A stretch of DNA of 64,000 bases from Paramecium octaurelia (GCA_905182995.1 CAJJDP010000028.1:310001-374000), one strand, 5' to 3'. Positions 13,966-26,570 are shown, counted from the first letter of the stretch. The notes: a model not told the origin generated them from the letters alone. Program-made: numbers and translations.

Positions 13966-15251
13966 TCAACAAGATTTTCTTAGCCATCTCATCTAAATTA
14001 AGTTGTTTCTTTATCCGATTTTGGTTTATCCATGTGCCAATGTTCTAGTCTTTTGATAATAAAAATGTCTCAAATGTCCAACTATAAGTTCATCACTTAA
14101 TAATGCTAATTATTTCTCATCAGCAATGTCCACTAAATAGATTAATAGATAATTTACATTTCTCAACTTGTTCAGCTTCTTAAACTTTAAAAGGAATATG
14201 ATTCTATTTATAATACTTTCTATAATCTCTGTGACCCAATCTATTTATAAATTAAATATGATTACAATTTTCCATCTGGTAACAATAATTCCCCAGTTTT
14301 TGTTAATGTAGCTTTATGTTTACTAATTTACTTTAATAATTATTTTAATCTTTTTTATCTTAATTCTTCATCTGTTTGCAAATCATCTTTTTATTTTTAT
14401 TTCAACTCCTCTTCTTCCTCGTCAGAATCAATGTCTTCATCTTCATCATCTTCATCATCTTCCCATTCTCCTTCATCTTCAGCTTAATTTTCAATTTTCT
14501 TATCTTTTTCATCATCTTTTTACTCTTATTTCAATTGCAATTGTTGTTTTTTGGCTTCAATTTATAATTGTTATTCTTTTTGCTCTGCCAATATTCCTAA
14601 TAGTTTTTCTTCAAAATTGTAATATTTTGATAAGACCTTATATTCTTATTGAGGCATGAAACAATGTCCCTTGTCTAACATATGATCTTTTGCAGCATGA
14701 CTATTTTTGAATGTTTAGAAACAATGTAAACAAGTGTTATTTTTATTTATTTATTCTGATAAAGCTTTTAGCAATCCCTCAACATTTATACAATGCTTTT
14801 ATTCACGAATGAAAAACCCATGATTACTCATATGTTTTAAACATTCTTCAATATTATCGCATAATTCATCACAAAACAAACATACATTACTATTTAATAA
14901 GGAATTTCCTGTTTAACTTCTATTTGTTGTGATAGGAGATTTTAATTAATTTTATTAATGGCTTTTTGAAACCAGATGTGCTTAATAAGTTTTGCTTGAC
15001 TTGAATTCTTTATTACAACATTTAAAGGTTTAAGATTGAATAGGAGTTATGATCTTCTACTCTGATATTTTATCAAATTCTAATAAATAATTTAATTGAT
15101 TACTTTCTTTATAAGCTTCATATGAGACTGGAGCCAAGTTGATCATTTTTCTAGCGATGTTGTATCTGTGAAAATCGGTTTTGTAGTGATCCTTATAAGT
15201 AGGTTCTTCTGGGAAATTAAGTAAACAAGAAGAGCAAACAAATTGACTCAT
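13966..15251 (-). CDS. Rei1/ZNF622-type zinc-finger protein, 60S ribosome assembly factor
   Basis: Family members act in late cytoplasmic maturation of the large ribosomal subunit. The protein starts MSQFVCSSCLLNF and runs into HYKTDFHRYNIARK, the C2H2 finger and basic segment typical of Rei1/ZNF622. A second finger is CCNKEFKSSKTYQAHLVSKSH, read as Cys-Cys with two His. A third region has CLFCDELCDNIEECLKHM and CLHCFQTFKNSHAAKDHM. An acidic stretch rich in Glu and Asp follows (about 14380-14470). The signature LPDGKLIGHRDYRKYYKQNH then appears once a 25-nt intron is removed. A second 25-nt intron lies near 14145. The C-terminus has the family's basic ending, with TGA at 13966-13968. The start is 38 bp from the coiled-coil gene's stop. 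Confidence 0.92.
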
Positions 15252-15289
15252 GTTATAATTTTAATATTGTAATAAAAAGGAGATGATAA

Positions 15290-16162
15290 TCATTTCTTCC
15301 ATGATTATCTTAAAGTACTTAAACTTTTCTGCTATTTCTTGTAATGCTACATTGTCTTCGAAACAAGATCAAAGCTATTTCCCATAATTTATGATTGTCT
15401 TGTTGAGTTTCTCATCAATTTCGAATTTCTGTTATACTTTTCCAAACTAGAAGATTCTACTCTCTAAGATTGAAACATTTCGCCTTTGTTGTCTTCTGCA
15501 CATCTTCTTAGCTTCAAGAGACTTTGTTCCTTCTCAGATTATTGTGTATCTACTCTGATATTCATTTATTCAATATTTTTCTAGTCCTGCATTTTTTTAA
15601 GTAATTGTTGTGGATTTGAATAAATTTTTAATAACTGTTATGAATTGATAGTGGCTGCTGATTGAGTATATTATTTTGTTTTTGCACTTACTAATTAATT
15701 CAATCTATCAAAGGCCGTTGGGGATTTCTTATTAGGATCTATAATAAAATTAGTTTAATTGAGATTTTAGACTTTATTTATTGATATTTACGAACACATA
15801 TTTTCTAATTGCTTAATTTTTTCATTTTAATTTTTAATTTCTGCATCATATTTCTGCTATTCCTCCTCTAGTTTTTAAGTGAGGGCTTCGATATGTAATC
15901 GTTATTATTATTCTACTCTTATATGTTATCGAATGGTATTTTCGAGTCTTTGGATCTCTTGTTCATATTTATTGTCAATGAATTCTTCTAACTGCTCCTT
16001 GAGATTCTACACAAGAGTTGTGAGTTCTCGAACTAATTCAAGGATACATTTTCTTAATCTTTCATTAGAGACTTCTTTAAACTGTTATACGTCAGCTGAT
16101 TAGGGCTTGACTATTTATAAGAGGTCAGCAAAGAGAGAAGCTAAACATTAATTATCTTCCAT
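15290..16162 (-). CDS. Coiled-coil protein, unknown function
   Basis: Single-exon frame of 291 codons from ATG 16162 (MEDNQCLASLFADLLQIVK) to TGA 15290-15292. Residues ~25-130 form a long amphipathic coiled coil (LRKCILELVRELTTLV, QNLKEQLEEF). A short variable region with Pro and Gln follows. No catalytic motif is visible. In the last ~100 codons a second frame of the same strand is also nearly open, interrupted by one TGA at 15368-15370, so an alternative C-terminus through an unseen intron cannot be excluded. Only about 20 bp separate this start from the LC8 stop upstream. Confidence 0.75.
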
Positions 16163-16183
16163 AATAATTTAAATTTTTATATC

Positions 16184-16484
<301 letters not shown>

Positions 16485-16519
16485 TATTTAATTAAATATT
16501 TTTAATAAATATCATAAAA

Positions 16520-17613
16520 TCAAATTCTGATTACTGAAAACAAGTGACGAACTGTTGTAAAAATAGGTGAAACAGATCGTTTATATATCGTCATTTTTGT
16601 TGTCGAATACATTGAACTTGAAGTCGTTTTTTGTTATCTATTATCTTTTGGAGACTTTGATGGAGAGGGCTGCGTCAAAAAATTATTTAGTCTTTATTAT
16701 TTTTCAATTTTTAACAATGCTTTATCTGTTTAACATTTAGATAACTTACCCTCAATTTCATCATTTTAATAATTTTAGTTGTAGATGTGTAATTCTTAAT
16801 CAATTTATTCAATTTTGGAATCTTGCAAAATTTCCAATTCTTCATTATTATTAGTATCTTCATCATCAATCAAAATTTATGAGAGAATTTCCCTATGAGT
16901 AGGATGGGCACTTTGAACAGTTGAGGCAAAAGATAAATGATTTTATTAATTATTGAGTAACAACTAATTTATAATTAATTGTTGTATATTAGAGAGAGAC
17001 ACCATGTTTATTTAATTAGACCTATAGTTTAACTTATTAAAGAGTTTGCCTAATTAATTATTTTATATTATTACTTATCAATTCTCTTGGTACAAGATTC
17101 TTTCCGTAGAGTTAGTGAGATATTAATTTTCCATTTGCATACTTATTCCAATACCATTCCTAAAAATAATTATTATAATGAATGCCTTCTTCATTCTATT
17201 TTCCTTTTATTATGCTCCCATAATAAATATCTCCATTTTTATAATGCATGACTGTAAATCCATCATACTTTTAATTTTTAGCAACACCATAAGTCAATGG
17301 ATTAATTTTAATGAGTATTTTATTACCATAACAATTATTCTTAAAAGTTATAATATTTTGCAAGAAGCCTATATTTTTGATGTCTTCAACCTTTTTAATT
17401 GAGTCATCCTCTCCCCAAAATATCTTAAGACAGGAGTTTTTTAATTTATACAGACCTACATCTTTTGGTTTGGATTTCTTAAATAAGCCATAATAATATG
17501 CTAATATTTAGATCTGTATTACATCCATCTGGATTGATTACCAAACTATAGCCCTCCAAGTGTTATTGGTAAAAAGATCCAATGTATAGAGTGCCATCAC
17601 TTTGGAGAATCAT
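16520..17613 (-). CDS. MORN-repeat protein
   Basis: The start MILQSDGTLYIGSFYQ is a MORN-type repeat. After a 22-nt intron (GTAATACAGATC...TTAG) come INPDGSYYYGLFKK and then DGFTVMHYKNGDIYYGSI, further degenerate MORN units. A 25-nt intron near 17070-17095 joins this part to the downstream frame (KLFNKLNYRSNQINMVSLSN). That frame is rich in Gln, Asn, Ser and Asp/Glu, and has a 24-nt intron after NDEIE. The end is FTTVRHLFSVIRI before TGA 16520-16522. Skipping the middle intron would make two overlapping genes, so the join is the better reading. A further 5' exon starting near 17680 is possible, because the frame stays open upstream. MORN proteins usually sit at membranes or cortex; no catalytic domain is seen. 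Confidence 0.7.
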
Positions 17614-17698
17614 GTCTTTATCAATAAGACAATTTAATAGTTGTTGCACTAATTTATTAAATAATTGAGTATGAACACATTTCGTTTTTAATATAATA

Positions 17699-18061
17699 AT
17701 GTTAAAAAAATTTGTTTTGCTTTTGATTCTCATAGTAGCCATCTAAGCTAGACATCATAGACTGAGACCAACTAAATCAGATGTTGGACATAATCTGGCT
17801 ATGAAACCTGGAGATGCCTGTTTACCATCAACTAATTTGGGTGGATAGAAAAAAGAGGAAACTGCTGCCAATTAAGCCAGAAAACATTTGACTGTACATT
17901 AATAAATATAGAGTTAGAAATTTGCAGATGATTTGACTGAAGAAAATCGAAAAGCTACAGAGAAGGAGCCATTCCCAAACTTATACACATATTAGGATGA
18001 TAATTGTGTTGGAAAAGCTTAGGATCCGCCCAAGAGAGATAGAAGAATGAGAAGAAGTTGA
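17699..18061 (+). CDS. Small secreted protein, unknown function
   Basis: A frame of 121 codons without introns. The N-terminus MLKKFVLLLILIVAIQA is a textbook signal peptide, with cleavage expected around the AIQA/RHH region. The mature part of about 100 residues is hydrophilic and basic, contains two cysteines that could pair, and ends in a cluster of Arg (KRDRRMRRS). No known domain. The strand is divergent from the MORN gene, and the two coding regions are less than 90 bp apart, so they probably share a promoter region. Confidence 0.75.
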
Positions 18062-18163
18062 TTTCATAATAATAGGTTCTTATATCTAATATATTACATT
18101 TGATCTTAACAATTCTTATTTAACTTTAAACATTATAATTTTCTACTTAATTAATTATAATAA

Positions 18164-19656
18164 ATGAGTAATTTTGATGAGGAAAATGAAATTGATTTGA
18201 TTGAAGAAGATTTACCTATTTATAATGAACCAATATTGTAATTGATCTAATTAGAAAATGAAATCCATTACGAATTTTTGGATGAGATTCAGTTTAGACA
18301 TCATAGTATTTAATTTGAGGAAGAAGACAACTCAAGATTATTTCAAGTTCCAAGAATTTAAATGGGATTATCATCCCCTAGGTATTTTTGAGTTCAAAAA
18401 ATTAGAGAAAAACCTTAAAATATTTAGAAATACCTTCAAAAGCGTACAATCCCAATATAAAACCAAAAATTTGATCCAAGACTCCCTCATATCAAAGTAA
18501 CCTAACTCCGAAATATGAACACCTGTCAAGAATATTTTATTAATGAGTTCGGGTATACAATTAATCAATATAATTAGACTTTTAGATTCTCAAAAAAATA
18601 CTAATTCTGTAGACATTTTAATTGGTAGGTTATTTCGGTAAAATAAGGACATCATCCCAATTGACATAGGTATTAATTGATAATTAATAACTCAATAGTC
18701 TTACCAGAAGATAGAGTTATATCTAGAATTCATTGTAAAATAGTTTGCAATGATTATTTCAGAAAGGGTTAGAAATTGGATCCATTACATGCTAAAGTGT
18801 TACAACTAATTTAAATGCCATCCATGATAAAGTTTAGGATTAGCTAATTTTTAGAGTAGAATATATTTCTATTAAAATAGAAAACCAAAAATAGTTTAAA
18901 TACAAGATCTCGGTAGTATGTGTGGCACATATTTGCGAATCTTTAAATAGAAGCCTTGTTTACTTTAAAAAGATCAAAAATTTAGCGTTGGAAGTGCCAC
19001 TTGGTTTAATATTGTGTTCAATCATACTTATAATTCTGAGTTAAAACAAAGAGATTCTGAATGGTTTAGCATAATCAAACACTTAATTAATTTGAAACAA
19101 TCCTAAAAACATGAAATTCATATGAATGACAACTAGCTTTTAGCTAATATTTTTGAACCTCTTGATTCCATAAAAAACCTCACAGTTAGTGATCTTTACA
19201 AAAAGTTAAGTGAATACTAAATACCCATACTAGTTGTTAAACTCTAGGGTCAAGGAGTCGATATTAATAAGGCCATAAACTTATTTGTTGGAAACTGTGA
19301 GACAGATACTACCGACTTTTTTGTAGGGAGAGGAGCTGAAAACAATGTTAAGATCAATTCCAATACAATATCAAGAAAGTAATGTCGAATTAAGTATTCT
19401 CAAAAGTAAGGGACTAATTTAAATTAGATATCCAGGATGGATAATAAACGATGGATTAGAAGATAGAGAATCTGCTAATGGTACCTGGATTAGTGTTCAA
19501 ACTGCAGAATAATAAGAATAGAAAATTGAATCTAATTTAATTTAAATCCAACACAATGATGAGATAAAGATAAGTGATTTTATTTTAAAAATGGAACTCT
19601 TTAAGGGAACAAAAGAGGGGATTGGACATACAATTAATAAATTTCTTCATGATTGA
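18164..19656 (+). CDS. Protein with two FHA domains
   Basis: FHA domains bind phosphothreonine peptides. The first lies in the middle: DILIGRLFRQNKDIIPIDI, then RVISRIHCKIVCND, DLGSMCGTYLRI and FSVGSATWFNIV. The second is C-terminal: FFVGRGAENNVKI with TISRKQCRIKY, then DRESANGTWISVQ and DEIKISDFILKMEL. Both keep the Gly-Arg, Ser-Arg-x-His/Gln-Cys and Gly-Thr landmarks, though the second has Gln in place of the usual His. The acidic N-terminal ~70 residues (FDEENEIDLIEED) have no recognised fold. At least four small introns are needed, for example 18382-18405 (24 nt) and a 22-nt one (GTAAGGGACT...TTAG) inside the second FHA. Exon joins around 18610-18760 and 18860-18900 are my least certain. 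The stop is TGA 19654-19656. Confidence 0.8.
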
Positions 19657-19753
19657 TTATTATTAATTAAATAAAAAGTGACGCTATTTATTTTTATTCA
19701 TAAAAATTATATCTTTTTAATCTCAAAATAAATTTATTTATCAAATAATAAAA

Positions 19754-20750
19754 ATGAGCAACATTCCACCCTCTCAACACCCACCCTAAGCTCCATAACC
19801 AGGTCCATACTAATAACCAACATTCTAACCAGGTTTCGCTCCATAATATGCTCCTGCTCCAGTTGCATATGGACCTCCTCTTACCTAATCCCCATTGAGA
19901 TATTCACAACCACTTTATTAAGCACCAGTTGTTCAACAACCAGTCTATGCTTAACCAGTTGTTCAACAACCAGTGTATACTCAACCAGTTGTTCAATAAC
20001 CAGTCTATGCTTAACCAGTTGTCTAACAACCAATTGTCACACAATCAGTTGTTGCTTAACCAGTCGTTGCTCAACCAGTTGTTGCACCATAACCAATCCA
20101 AGGAGAAAGCAGAATTGAATATGTCCCATATGAGAAGACAGTCATAGAATACGAGGAAGTCAGATAAAGGATTTAAGTGCCAAGAGAAAAATATGTTACA
20201 GATTATTATGCAGTGGAATACCAAACCGAATATGTTCCATAAGTATACTAAGAAAAATTCACAGGTAATAATTAACTCCATATTTAGAATACGTCCCTGT
20301 TGATAGGTATCAAGAAAGAGTTGAATACTATCCAGTTGAAAGATAAGTTGTTCACTAACAAGTCTAACCCGTCCAATAAGTTGTTGCCTAACCAGTTGTC
20401 TAACAACCTGTCTAAGTTGTCTAATAACCTGTCTAAGTTGTCTAACAACCAGTCCAGGTTGTTCAACCATAACCAGTTTAAGTTGTTTAACAACAACCAG
20501 TCTATTAATAACCATTGGTCTAATCCATTCCAGTTTAGACTGTTCGTCCACCAGTTTATGCCCCAACAACAACTCTTCCTTTAGGATAAACTGTTTCCCC
20601 AAGACATCTTGGTAACACTGTCCCAACCAAACCATTAGACAGAACATAAGTATTTTTTCATTATAATTATATTATTAGGGTCCCAAATAACCAGCCCAAT
20701 AATAGAACAAACAAAAGAGCTTTTTGGATAGATTATTTGACAGAGATTGA
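19754..20750 (+). CDS. Alveolin-like Pro/Gln/Val-rich cortical protein
   Basis: Probably a component of the membrane skeleton under the alveoli. The core (about residues 115-190) is built of alternating Val, Tyr, Glu and Pro, as in alveolins: RIEYVPYEKTVIEY, VPREKYVTDYYAVEY, TEYVPQVYQEKF, TEYVPVDRYQERVEYYPVER. It is flanked by low-complexity arms made of repeated VVQQPV / AQPVVQQPVY units (19920-20080 and 20340-20520). The N-terminus is Pro-rich (PPSQHPPQAPQPGPY). Two introns are supported: a 23-nt one that joins FT to EYVPVDR, and a 29-nt one just before the C-terminal segment GPKQPAQQQNKQKSFLDRLF. No membrane segment or signal peptide is seen. Long open frames on the opposite strand here are shadows of the repeats. 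Confidence 0.82.
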
Positions 20751-20898
20751 AATGAACAATTATGAATATTTTTATAATGCACAAATAAAATTTAAAATTT
20801 TGAATTTTGTCATCTTTCTTTTTTTATATTTTCTCTTCACTCATTTATATTAGAATTAAATTGATTTCGATAGTCAATTGATTTAATTAGTTTGCAAA

Positions 20899-21743
20899 AT
20901 GAATTCATAATTTTCTCAACAACCAAAATTAGAATAGGATCATTAGCCATTACCGTATTCTCTACCTCCTCTCCAAAATCCAGATAGAGTCTAATATTAT
21001 CCTATCTTCTATATAAAACAGAATAAGTATTAATTTCACTTTATCAAATAAGCTAGCCAATTCATTCGAATTTTTAATAACTACCTATTGATCAATAAAA
21101 TGGCTGGTTTGTCTGTCATCCTGTAATGCAAAACGATCCTTTCTTTCCGCACATATCAAATTTTTCTCAATTTATTCATAAACCTCCAGCTTTCAACCCT
21201 GAAATACCGATTAAAATTGAAGATGATGCAGAAATTCCATAAACACAACAATCCTAGTAATTCCAAGAGCCTAATTCAAATAAAAAGAATGACAAATCAA
21301 GGAACAAAAAGCAAAAAGATTAAAATAAATTAAAAAGAAACGTTGAAAATAGCAAAGAATTAGAAATCTAACCATGTAATTGTTCTCAAAGTAATTGTCT
21401 TAAAAGATATTGTGCTTGTTTTCATAGTGGCAGGATGTGTTTAGATGAATGTTAATGCAAAGATTGTAAAAATTGTACTGAGTTTGCTGATGAAAGAGAT
21501 GAAGCCATAAACCATGTTTATAAAAAATGCCATCGTGATAAGAAGGTGCCAGTAAATGAATTACTCTCTTTATAAATGAGTTATGGATGCAAATGCAAAT
21601 CTACTGGATGTTAAAAAAAGTATTGCGAATGCTTTAAGAGAGGTTAGATATGTGGAGAATAATGCGCTTGTGAAGATTGCCTCAACATCCCATTTGGCTT
21701 AAGCTAAAAGGATCTTAAGAGAAAGAAAACACTGCTAAAATGA
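20899..21743 (+). CDS. Tesmin/LIN54-type CXC (CRC) domain protein
   Basis: Two Cys-rich CXC motifs separated by a short linker form the CRC domain of tesmin, TSO1 and LIN54, which binds DNA at CHR-like TTYRAA sites. Motif 1: CNCSQSNCLKRYCACF with GRMCLDECQCKDCKN. The linker follows, then motif 2: CKCKSTGCQKKYCECF with GQICGEQCACEDCLN. The order and spacing of cysteines match the family, and the conserved K(K/R)YCxCF tyrosine that enters the DNA groove is present twice. The N-terminal half is Pro/Gln/Asn-rich and joined by a 26-nt intron near 21025. The region before the domain is basic (NDKSRNKKQKD). The protein is about 270 aa, and nuclear action as a transcription regulator is inferred from the family. 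The stop is TGA 21741-21743. Confidence 0.92.
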
Positions 21744-22175
21744 AATAATTCATTTAAATTCATTATAAACATTTATCATTATTTATATTAACACTTAAAA
21801 AAACCATATTTTATTTAACCTAAAGTGTTTTTGATTTTATTTAAATTTTTTTATGGTACTAGCTAAATCATATTCTGATCATATGTATTATTTTTAAGAA
21901 TCAAATATTAAAGTCAAAATTAAAAAATTTATTCTCTATCCATAGAAAATTAAAGGATAATAGGCTACTCTATGAATATTTTCATTATATTTTAACATTT
22001 AAATGAATTATTTAAAAAATAAATAATTCATTAAGTAATAATTAATTATTTAAAATAGGCCTAATTATTATGATCTAAAGATTATATGATATAAAATTTC
22101 CAATCATATTCATATTGAGAATGTTATTACCCCATAAATATTAAATTTATCATATTTAATTAAAATATTAATTTT
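21744..22175. other. Intergenic stretch, nothing recognised
   Basis: About 430 bp, extremely AT-rich, with short inverted A/T runs only. It should contain the 3' end of the CXC gene and the promoter of the next plus-strand gene. I see no RNA gene. Confidence 0.5.
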
Positions 22176-22941
22176 ATGAAAAATTTCTTTTCTTCAATTA
22201 AAAATGCAACAACTTAGCTTACAAATAGACTTTTTTCTTCTAAAGAAGAGAAACAATAACAAGAAAATAAATAAGAGATGACTCCTGAAGAAACAAAATA
22301 ACAATGTAAAATTACTATTTAGAAAATAGATGATGATTATATTAAAAGTTATTTAGATTCTAATACGGAATTGAAAGTTAAAATTTTGACAAATCGATAA
22401 TGCTTTAATATGGCAGTGCTTGACTTATGTTGGAAAAAAATATTAGAAATAAAAAATGTCTATGCTAATGAAAGGAGAATTAATTTCTAACCTAAATTGG
22501 TTATTTAAGAATAATAGCATTGGGAGAAGATTGTATTTCAAGTTGCTGAGCTAATTTAGTCTTATTACAATATTTAAATTTATTATGATAGATAAGAATT
22601 AATAAGAATAGTAATTAAATAATTTTATTTTATAGATCAAATAAAAGGTTTTGGAGGAATAATGTATAAAGATTTTATTTAGTAAAGAAGAAATGAAAGA
22701 CTATTTTTAATTTTTTGAGAAATCAGATGTATTTCTAAATCAACTGAAATAATAATTCCCTCAAATAACATATGAATATACTGAATCCTAAATAAAGGAA
22801 ATATCGAAGCAATACATAGTTGACAAAGCATTTGAATTATACAAATTTGATGACTGCGATGAATTCAAGGGAGTTAAACTATTTCATGATGATGAAGAAG
22901 TTTTAAAATGGTTTCACAGAAAATAAGCCATATCAAATTGA
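22176..22941 (+). CDS. Uncharacterised ~245-aa protein
   Basis: ATG 22176 opens MKNFFSSIKNATTQLTNRLF, an amphipathic start followed by a Glu/Gln-rich stretch. A 25-nt intron (GTAATTAAAT...TATAG, near 22610-22634) brings the frame to KEEMKDYFQFFEK, VFLNQLKQQFPQITYEYTES, FELYKFDDCDEFKG and EEVLKWFHRKQAI. The stop is TGA 22939-22941. Composition is normal for a soluble protein. I recognise no family. Confidence 0.7.
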
Positions 22942-23339
22942 CTTAATAATGATGTATATATTATATATAATGCTTTATTATCGAAAACAAGCATTTAATA
23001 ATAAAGTATTTGTCATAGTTAAAATGATAATGATGATTATGCTCTGCTATTTTAAGTGCTATTTGGAATTATTTTCTTTGTTTTTTTTCTATGGGTTGCT
23101 CCAGTCATATTCTAAATAATTTTAAAATATTTGTCGTTTTAAAAAAACTGATTTAAATTCCTTTCTAAATAGCCTGTCAATGGATATTATATAATCTTAT
23201 TAGTTATTTTATTTTATTGTTAAATTTTGGGTGATTGCTGTCTAATCTTGAACTAACAACTCTTTTATTCCTTTTTAAAAGATTACCGATATTAATTAGA
23301 GTTTGGCTAAATGTATCTTTAATCTTGCCACGCCCCAAA
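22942..23339. other. Interval between convergent genes; possible extension of the minus-strand gene
   Basis: Two minus-strand frames remain open for 100-130 codons here, which would extend the following gene if an intron near 23350-23390 exists. One of them contains TDFGAWQDQRYIQPNSNQYR and another TLILGRGKIKDTFSQTL; both look coding-like. I could not find an intron of normal size joining either of them cleanly. Confidence 0.4.
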
Positions 23340-23636
23340 ATCAGTGTCTTCCACTATTATTATAAATATCTATTGAATTACTAACACTTTTAGCTCTTTC
23401 TTTTACAATTGGATTCTAAATTTCGACTGTTTAAAATGCACTAATCGCTTCCAAGTATTACTGTGCGTCATTCTCAACTTTCAACCTTAAAGGAGAGATG
23501 TTAAATTGTACAGGTTTGTCAAATAATTCCGAAGCGATCTAAACTAAAATTATTCTCATACATTGATTCTTTTTAACTTAGATCTTATTAGTAATGGATT
23601 TTCATTTTCGTTATTTTTTATTTTAATAGGTTTCAT
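23340..23636 (-). CDS. Uncharacterised protein, C-terminus uncertain
   Basis: ATG 23636 starts MKPIKIKNNENENPLLIRSK. A 23-nt intron (GTATGAGAAT...TTTAG) then joins to IASELFDKPVQFNISPL, RLKVENDAQQYLEAISAFQT and NPIVKERAKSV. The reading reaches a TGA at 23340-23342. Because two other frames stay open downstream with coding-like composition, the real protein may be longer by about 100 residues. No domain recognised. It lies just downstream of the channel gene on the same strand. Confidence 0.55.
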
Positions 23637-23914
23637 TTACAAGCAAAATTTTATATTCGTTAATAAATTATTAATAATTAAATATAACTCATTCTATCTC
23701 TATTAAGCAACTCTTCTCATTTTTATTTTCCTTTTATCATACTTCTTCTAACATTTATTATTTTACTTAGAGTAATTGATAATATTGTAATCTGCAATTA
23801 AAATAATAATAATTTATCTTATTAATTTTCTATTATCATACTTAATTTTCATTCATCCTGCTCAATTTTAAATCTCCTCTTATTATTATTATATATACAT
23901 ATTTAATTGACTGT

Positions 23915-26570
23915 TCAAAGTTCTAATTTCATTTTGATTACCCTGATTGCAGCAGGAATTTGATCTTCAGTTATTATAAACTCTTCATTTTGTCTGTATC
24001 TTGGATTTGATACTAACTCTAAAGAATTAAAAAAATTAAGAGAATATTTCAATAGTAATATAATAAATATTAATAATTATTTTTAATTTTGCGAATCTTT
24101 ATTTATTCTTCTACTGCCCTATTTGATACTGTTACAAAACTGTATGAATCAATGTTATTATATACATAGAATACTGAAAAGAATTGAATATTTGATGAAA
24201 ATTAAGTTTACATAAAATAAAAATCAAAATATCCTATTGATTATATTATCCAAGTTATATTTTGGATAAAAGTGTTCGTAGTTTTTAACTTGATCAATTT
24301 CAAATGACGTTTCATAAGGATCAAACTTGGGTTCTATTAAAGATTATAATTGAAATAAATTTACTTTATGGAATAAATACATTTTGTGGTTTGAAGGCTT
24401 ATTATTATTTGATACCCATTTTATTCATTATTAAATTGAGCATATTTTTAATTTCACCTATGTCATCTTGATATTATTCTTGATTTTCTTCTTCTTCTAT
24501 TTCCTCTATGATTTCAAATTGAATTTATTATTTCATAGATATTCTCTTTAACTTTCGTTCTCTAATGTTATAATCAAAGATTGAGAGTTAAACCTTTTTA
24601 GAAATGAATACTGAATTGAATTATGCTCTTTTTTTCCTTTCAAATTCCTCTCTTTTCTATCTATCATCTTTCACTTTGATTCGAGTGAGAATGTGTTTAG
24701 GATAATAGTGAGTGACATCACATTCATCTGCTAAATGATTTTCAGATTGACAAGTGAAACATTTTAGTTCTAGTTAATTATAGAGTTGAGACTATTCAGA
24801 GTATTATTTGGAAATGAGAAGATGATAAATTTCAAAATCCTTGGGGAAGTTGACAATTTCAGTTAAGAAATCACTCTTAGCCAATTTGTACATATTACAA
24901 CATTATTAAGTTTGTGCCTTGTATCTAAATCTTTACTCAGTAAAGAATAACAGTTGGCCTAGACATTGCCCTGATTTAACTAAATCAATTCTTGTCTTTA
25001 TATTAATAGAATTGTGAGCAGTATCTACATACTAATTATTGAAAAGTAAAGTACAATCAAAATTTCTCCGTTCTACAGAAACAACAATTGAGGATTGAGG
25101 GTATCAAAGTGAATATTTTCTCCTGGTCCATAGCTTTCTTCTTGCATATATTAAACAAGGGAGCGAATGAACATTTCGGAAAAATTGAGATTCCAAAAGA
25201 TCTTGCATTTAACGAAATTGATATAAGTCTCATATTGCAATTGTTGTCGTAATTCTGGAGCAAGTTTAGAGATGAGCAATTGTTCTATGGGTCTATTTCT
25301 ATTCTTCTCATCTTACCAAATGTATTGATAATAATCTATAATTCTGGCTTGAGTTGCCATAGAAATATTTTTAATCTTCATATAACGATTGATAACAGCC
25401 TCATAACTATTGTATCTGATTTCCTGGGAATTCATTTCAACGATGACATCTCTAATTGAGGCGACATTGAATGCAAACACCATTCCAGCAATAACTAATT
25501 TCAATTTGATCATTTACTCATAGTAATCAGTGTAATCCCAATTTCGTAATCATTCTTGGGAGTGATATCGCCATAACCAACCGTGGACACAGTTGTGGTG
25601 GCCCAATAAAAGGAAACTACATACCTGGACCAATATGACAATGATTGAATGGTCTAGTCATTCTCAACATAACCATTGTACTCAATCCAAGTTGGAAGAT
25701 TGGAGGTTCCTGCCTCGTCTCTCTAAAATTCCTTATAAGAAACACCAAAGAAAAAGCAAGCCATTAAGTGATTGACGAACAAAACAACGATGATCAATTT
25801 TAACACTGTGTAAGCTGCCTTCCAATCTACAATAACATTTGTTTAATTACTGCTTCTCAATTGCAAAGAATGATCAATCTTCTCACTAAATCTTATCACG
25901 TAATACGATCGCAAGTAAAATAGAATACGAATATAATCATTTTTAAGCAGCAATGACAACATTAATGATATTACTCCAATCAAATCTAATTCGAATTCCT
26001 AAGATTTATATCATTCTACATGCAATACCCAAACAACATACTTTTCTGCTATCACTCTACGATCCAATATTACCTCTCCTTGCTTTTTTATACCAGAATT
26101 AAAGCTAACCAGCAAGTCAGCACCCAGCATTATAATAGAGAAGATTAAATAAGACTTCACTCCAGTAGTGTCATTCGGATTGAGACCGTCTGCCTCATCA
26201 GTGAAAGCTATCTAAAATATCAATAATTAAATACCTTAAAAGGAATATAGAATAGGTAAGTGAAAATTATGATTACGACAACGAGTTGCCAAATCAATAA
26301 TCCACTTGATTCTGGATGAAATACAGGAATGGCATTTAAAATTCTAGAGCAATAGTTCATTCTTGGTTCTGCTTTGAACATTTAGATTTCTTTCGACAGC
26401 ATTTACTAAGGAATGTAATTCTCGAATAGAGGATCAAAATCCTGACTAACATCAAAAAGTTAAATTTAAGCAATGGGCGGAATGTCATACAAGATTTGTG
26501 ATTTATTTCTTGCACTCTCTCTAATGCTAAATTCCATAGAACTCTTGTCATCCAAAAGAGGCTTATTCAT
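23915..26570 (-). CDS. Cyclic-nucleotide-binding-domain type K+ channel (EAG/HCN/CNG superfamily) with zinc knuckle
   Basis: Six-TM voltage-sensor channel. Visible in order: S1 (LLIWQLVVVIIIFTYLFYI), S2 (SYLIFSIIMLGADLLVSF), S4 with spaced Arg/Lys (NDYIRILFYLRSYYVIRF), S5 (LKLIIVVLFVNHLMACFFF), a pore with K+ selectivity filter (TTVSTVGYGDITPKN), S6 (KLVIAGMVFAFNV), a C-linker (ARIIDYYQYIWQDE) and a divergent cNMP-binding domain (YGPGENIHF). After it comes CFTCQSENHLADEC, a CX2CX4HX4C knuckle near 24735-24780. The C-terminus is acidic/coiled and ends RQNEEFIITEDQIPAAIRV before TGA 23915-23917. Several ~23-nt introns are needed, for example after FYIPF. ATG 26570 gives a typical cytosolic N-terminus; the frame is open 87 codons further up to 26831, but another small frame fits that stretch better. 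Confidence 0.9.

Noticed and set aside
16520..17005. Separate small gene starting MVSLSNIQQL
   Set aside because: A normal 25-nt intron joins this frame to the upstream MORN gene, which otherwise would overlap it.
20045..20647. 200-aa minus-strand open frame rich in Leu/Val/Gln
   Set aside because: It is the reverse shadow of the VVQQPV repeats of the plus-strand alveolin-like gene, whose introns and domain pattern are coherent.
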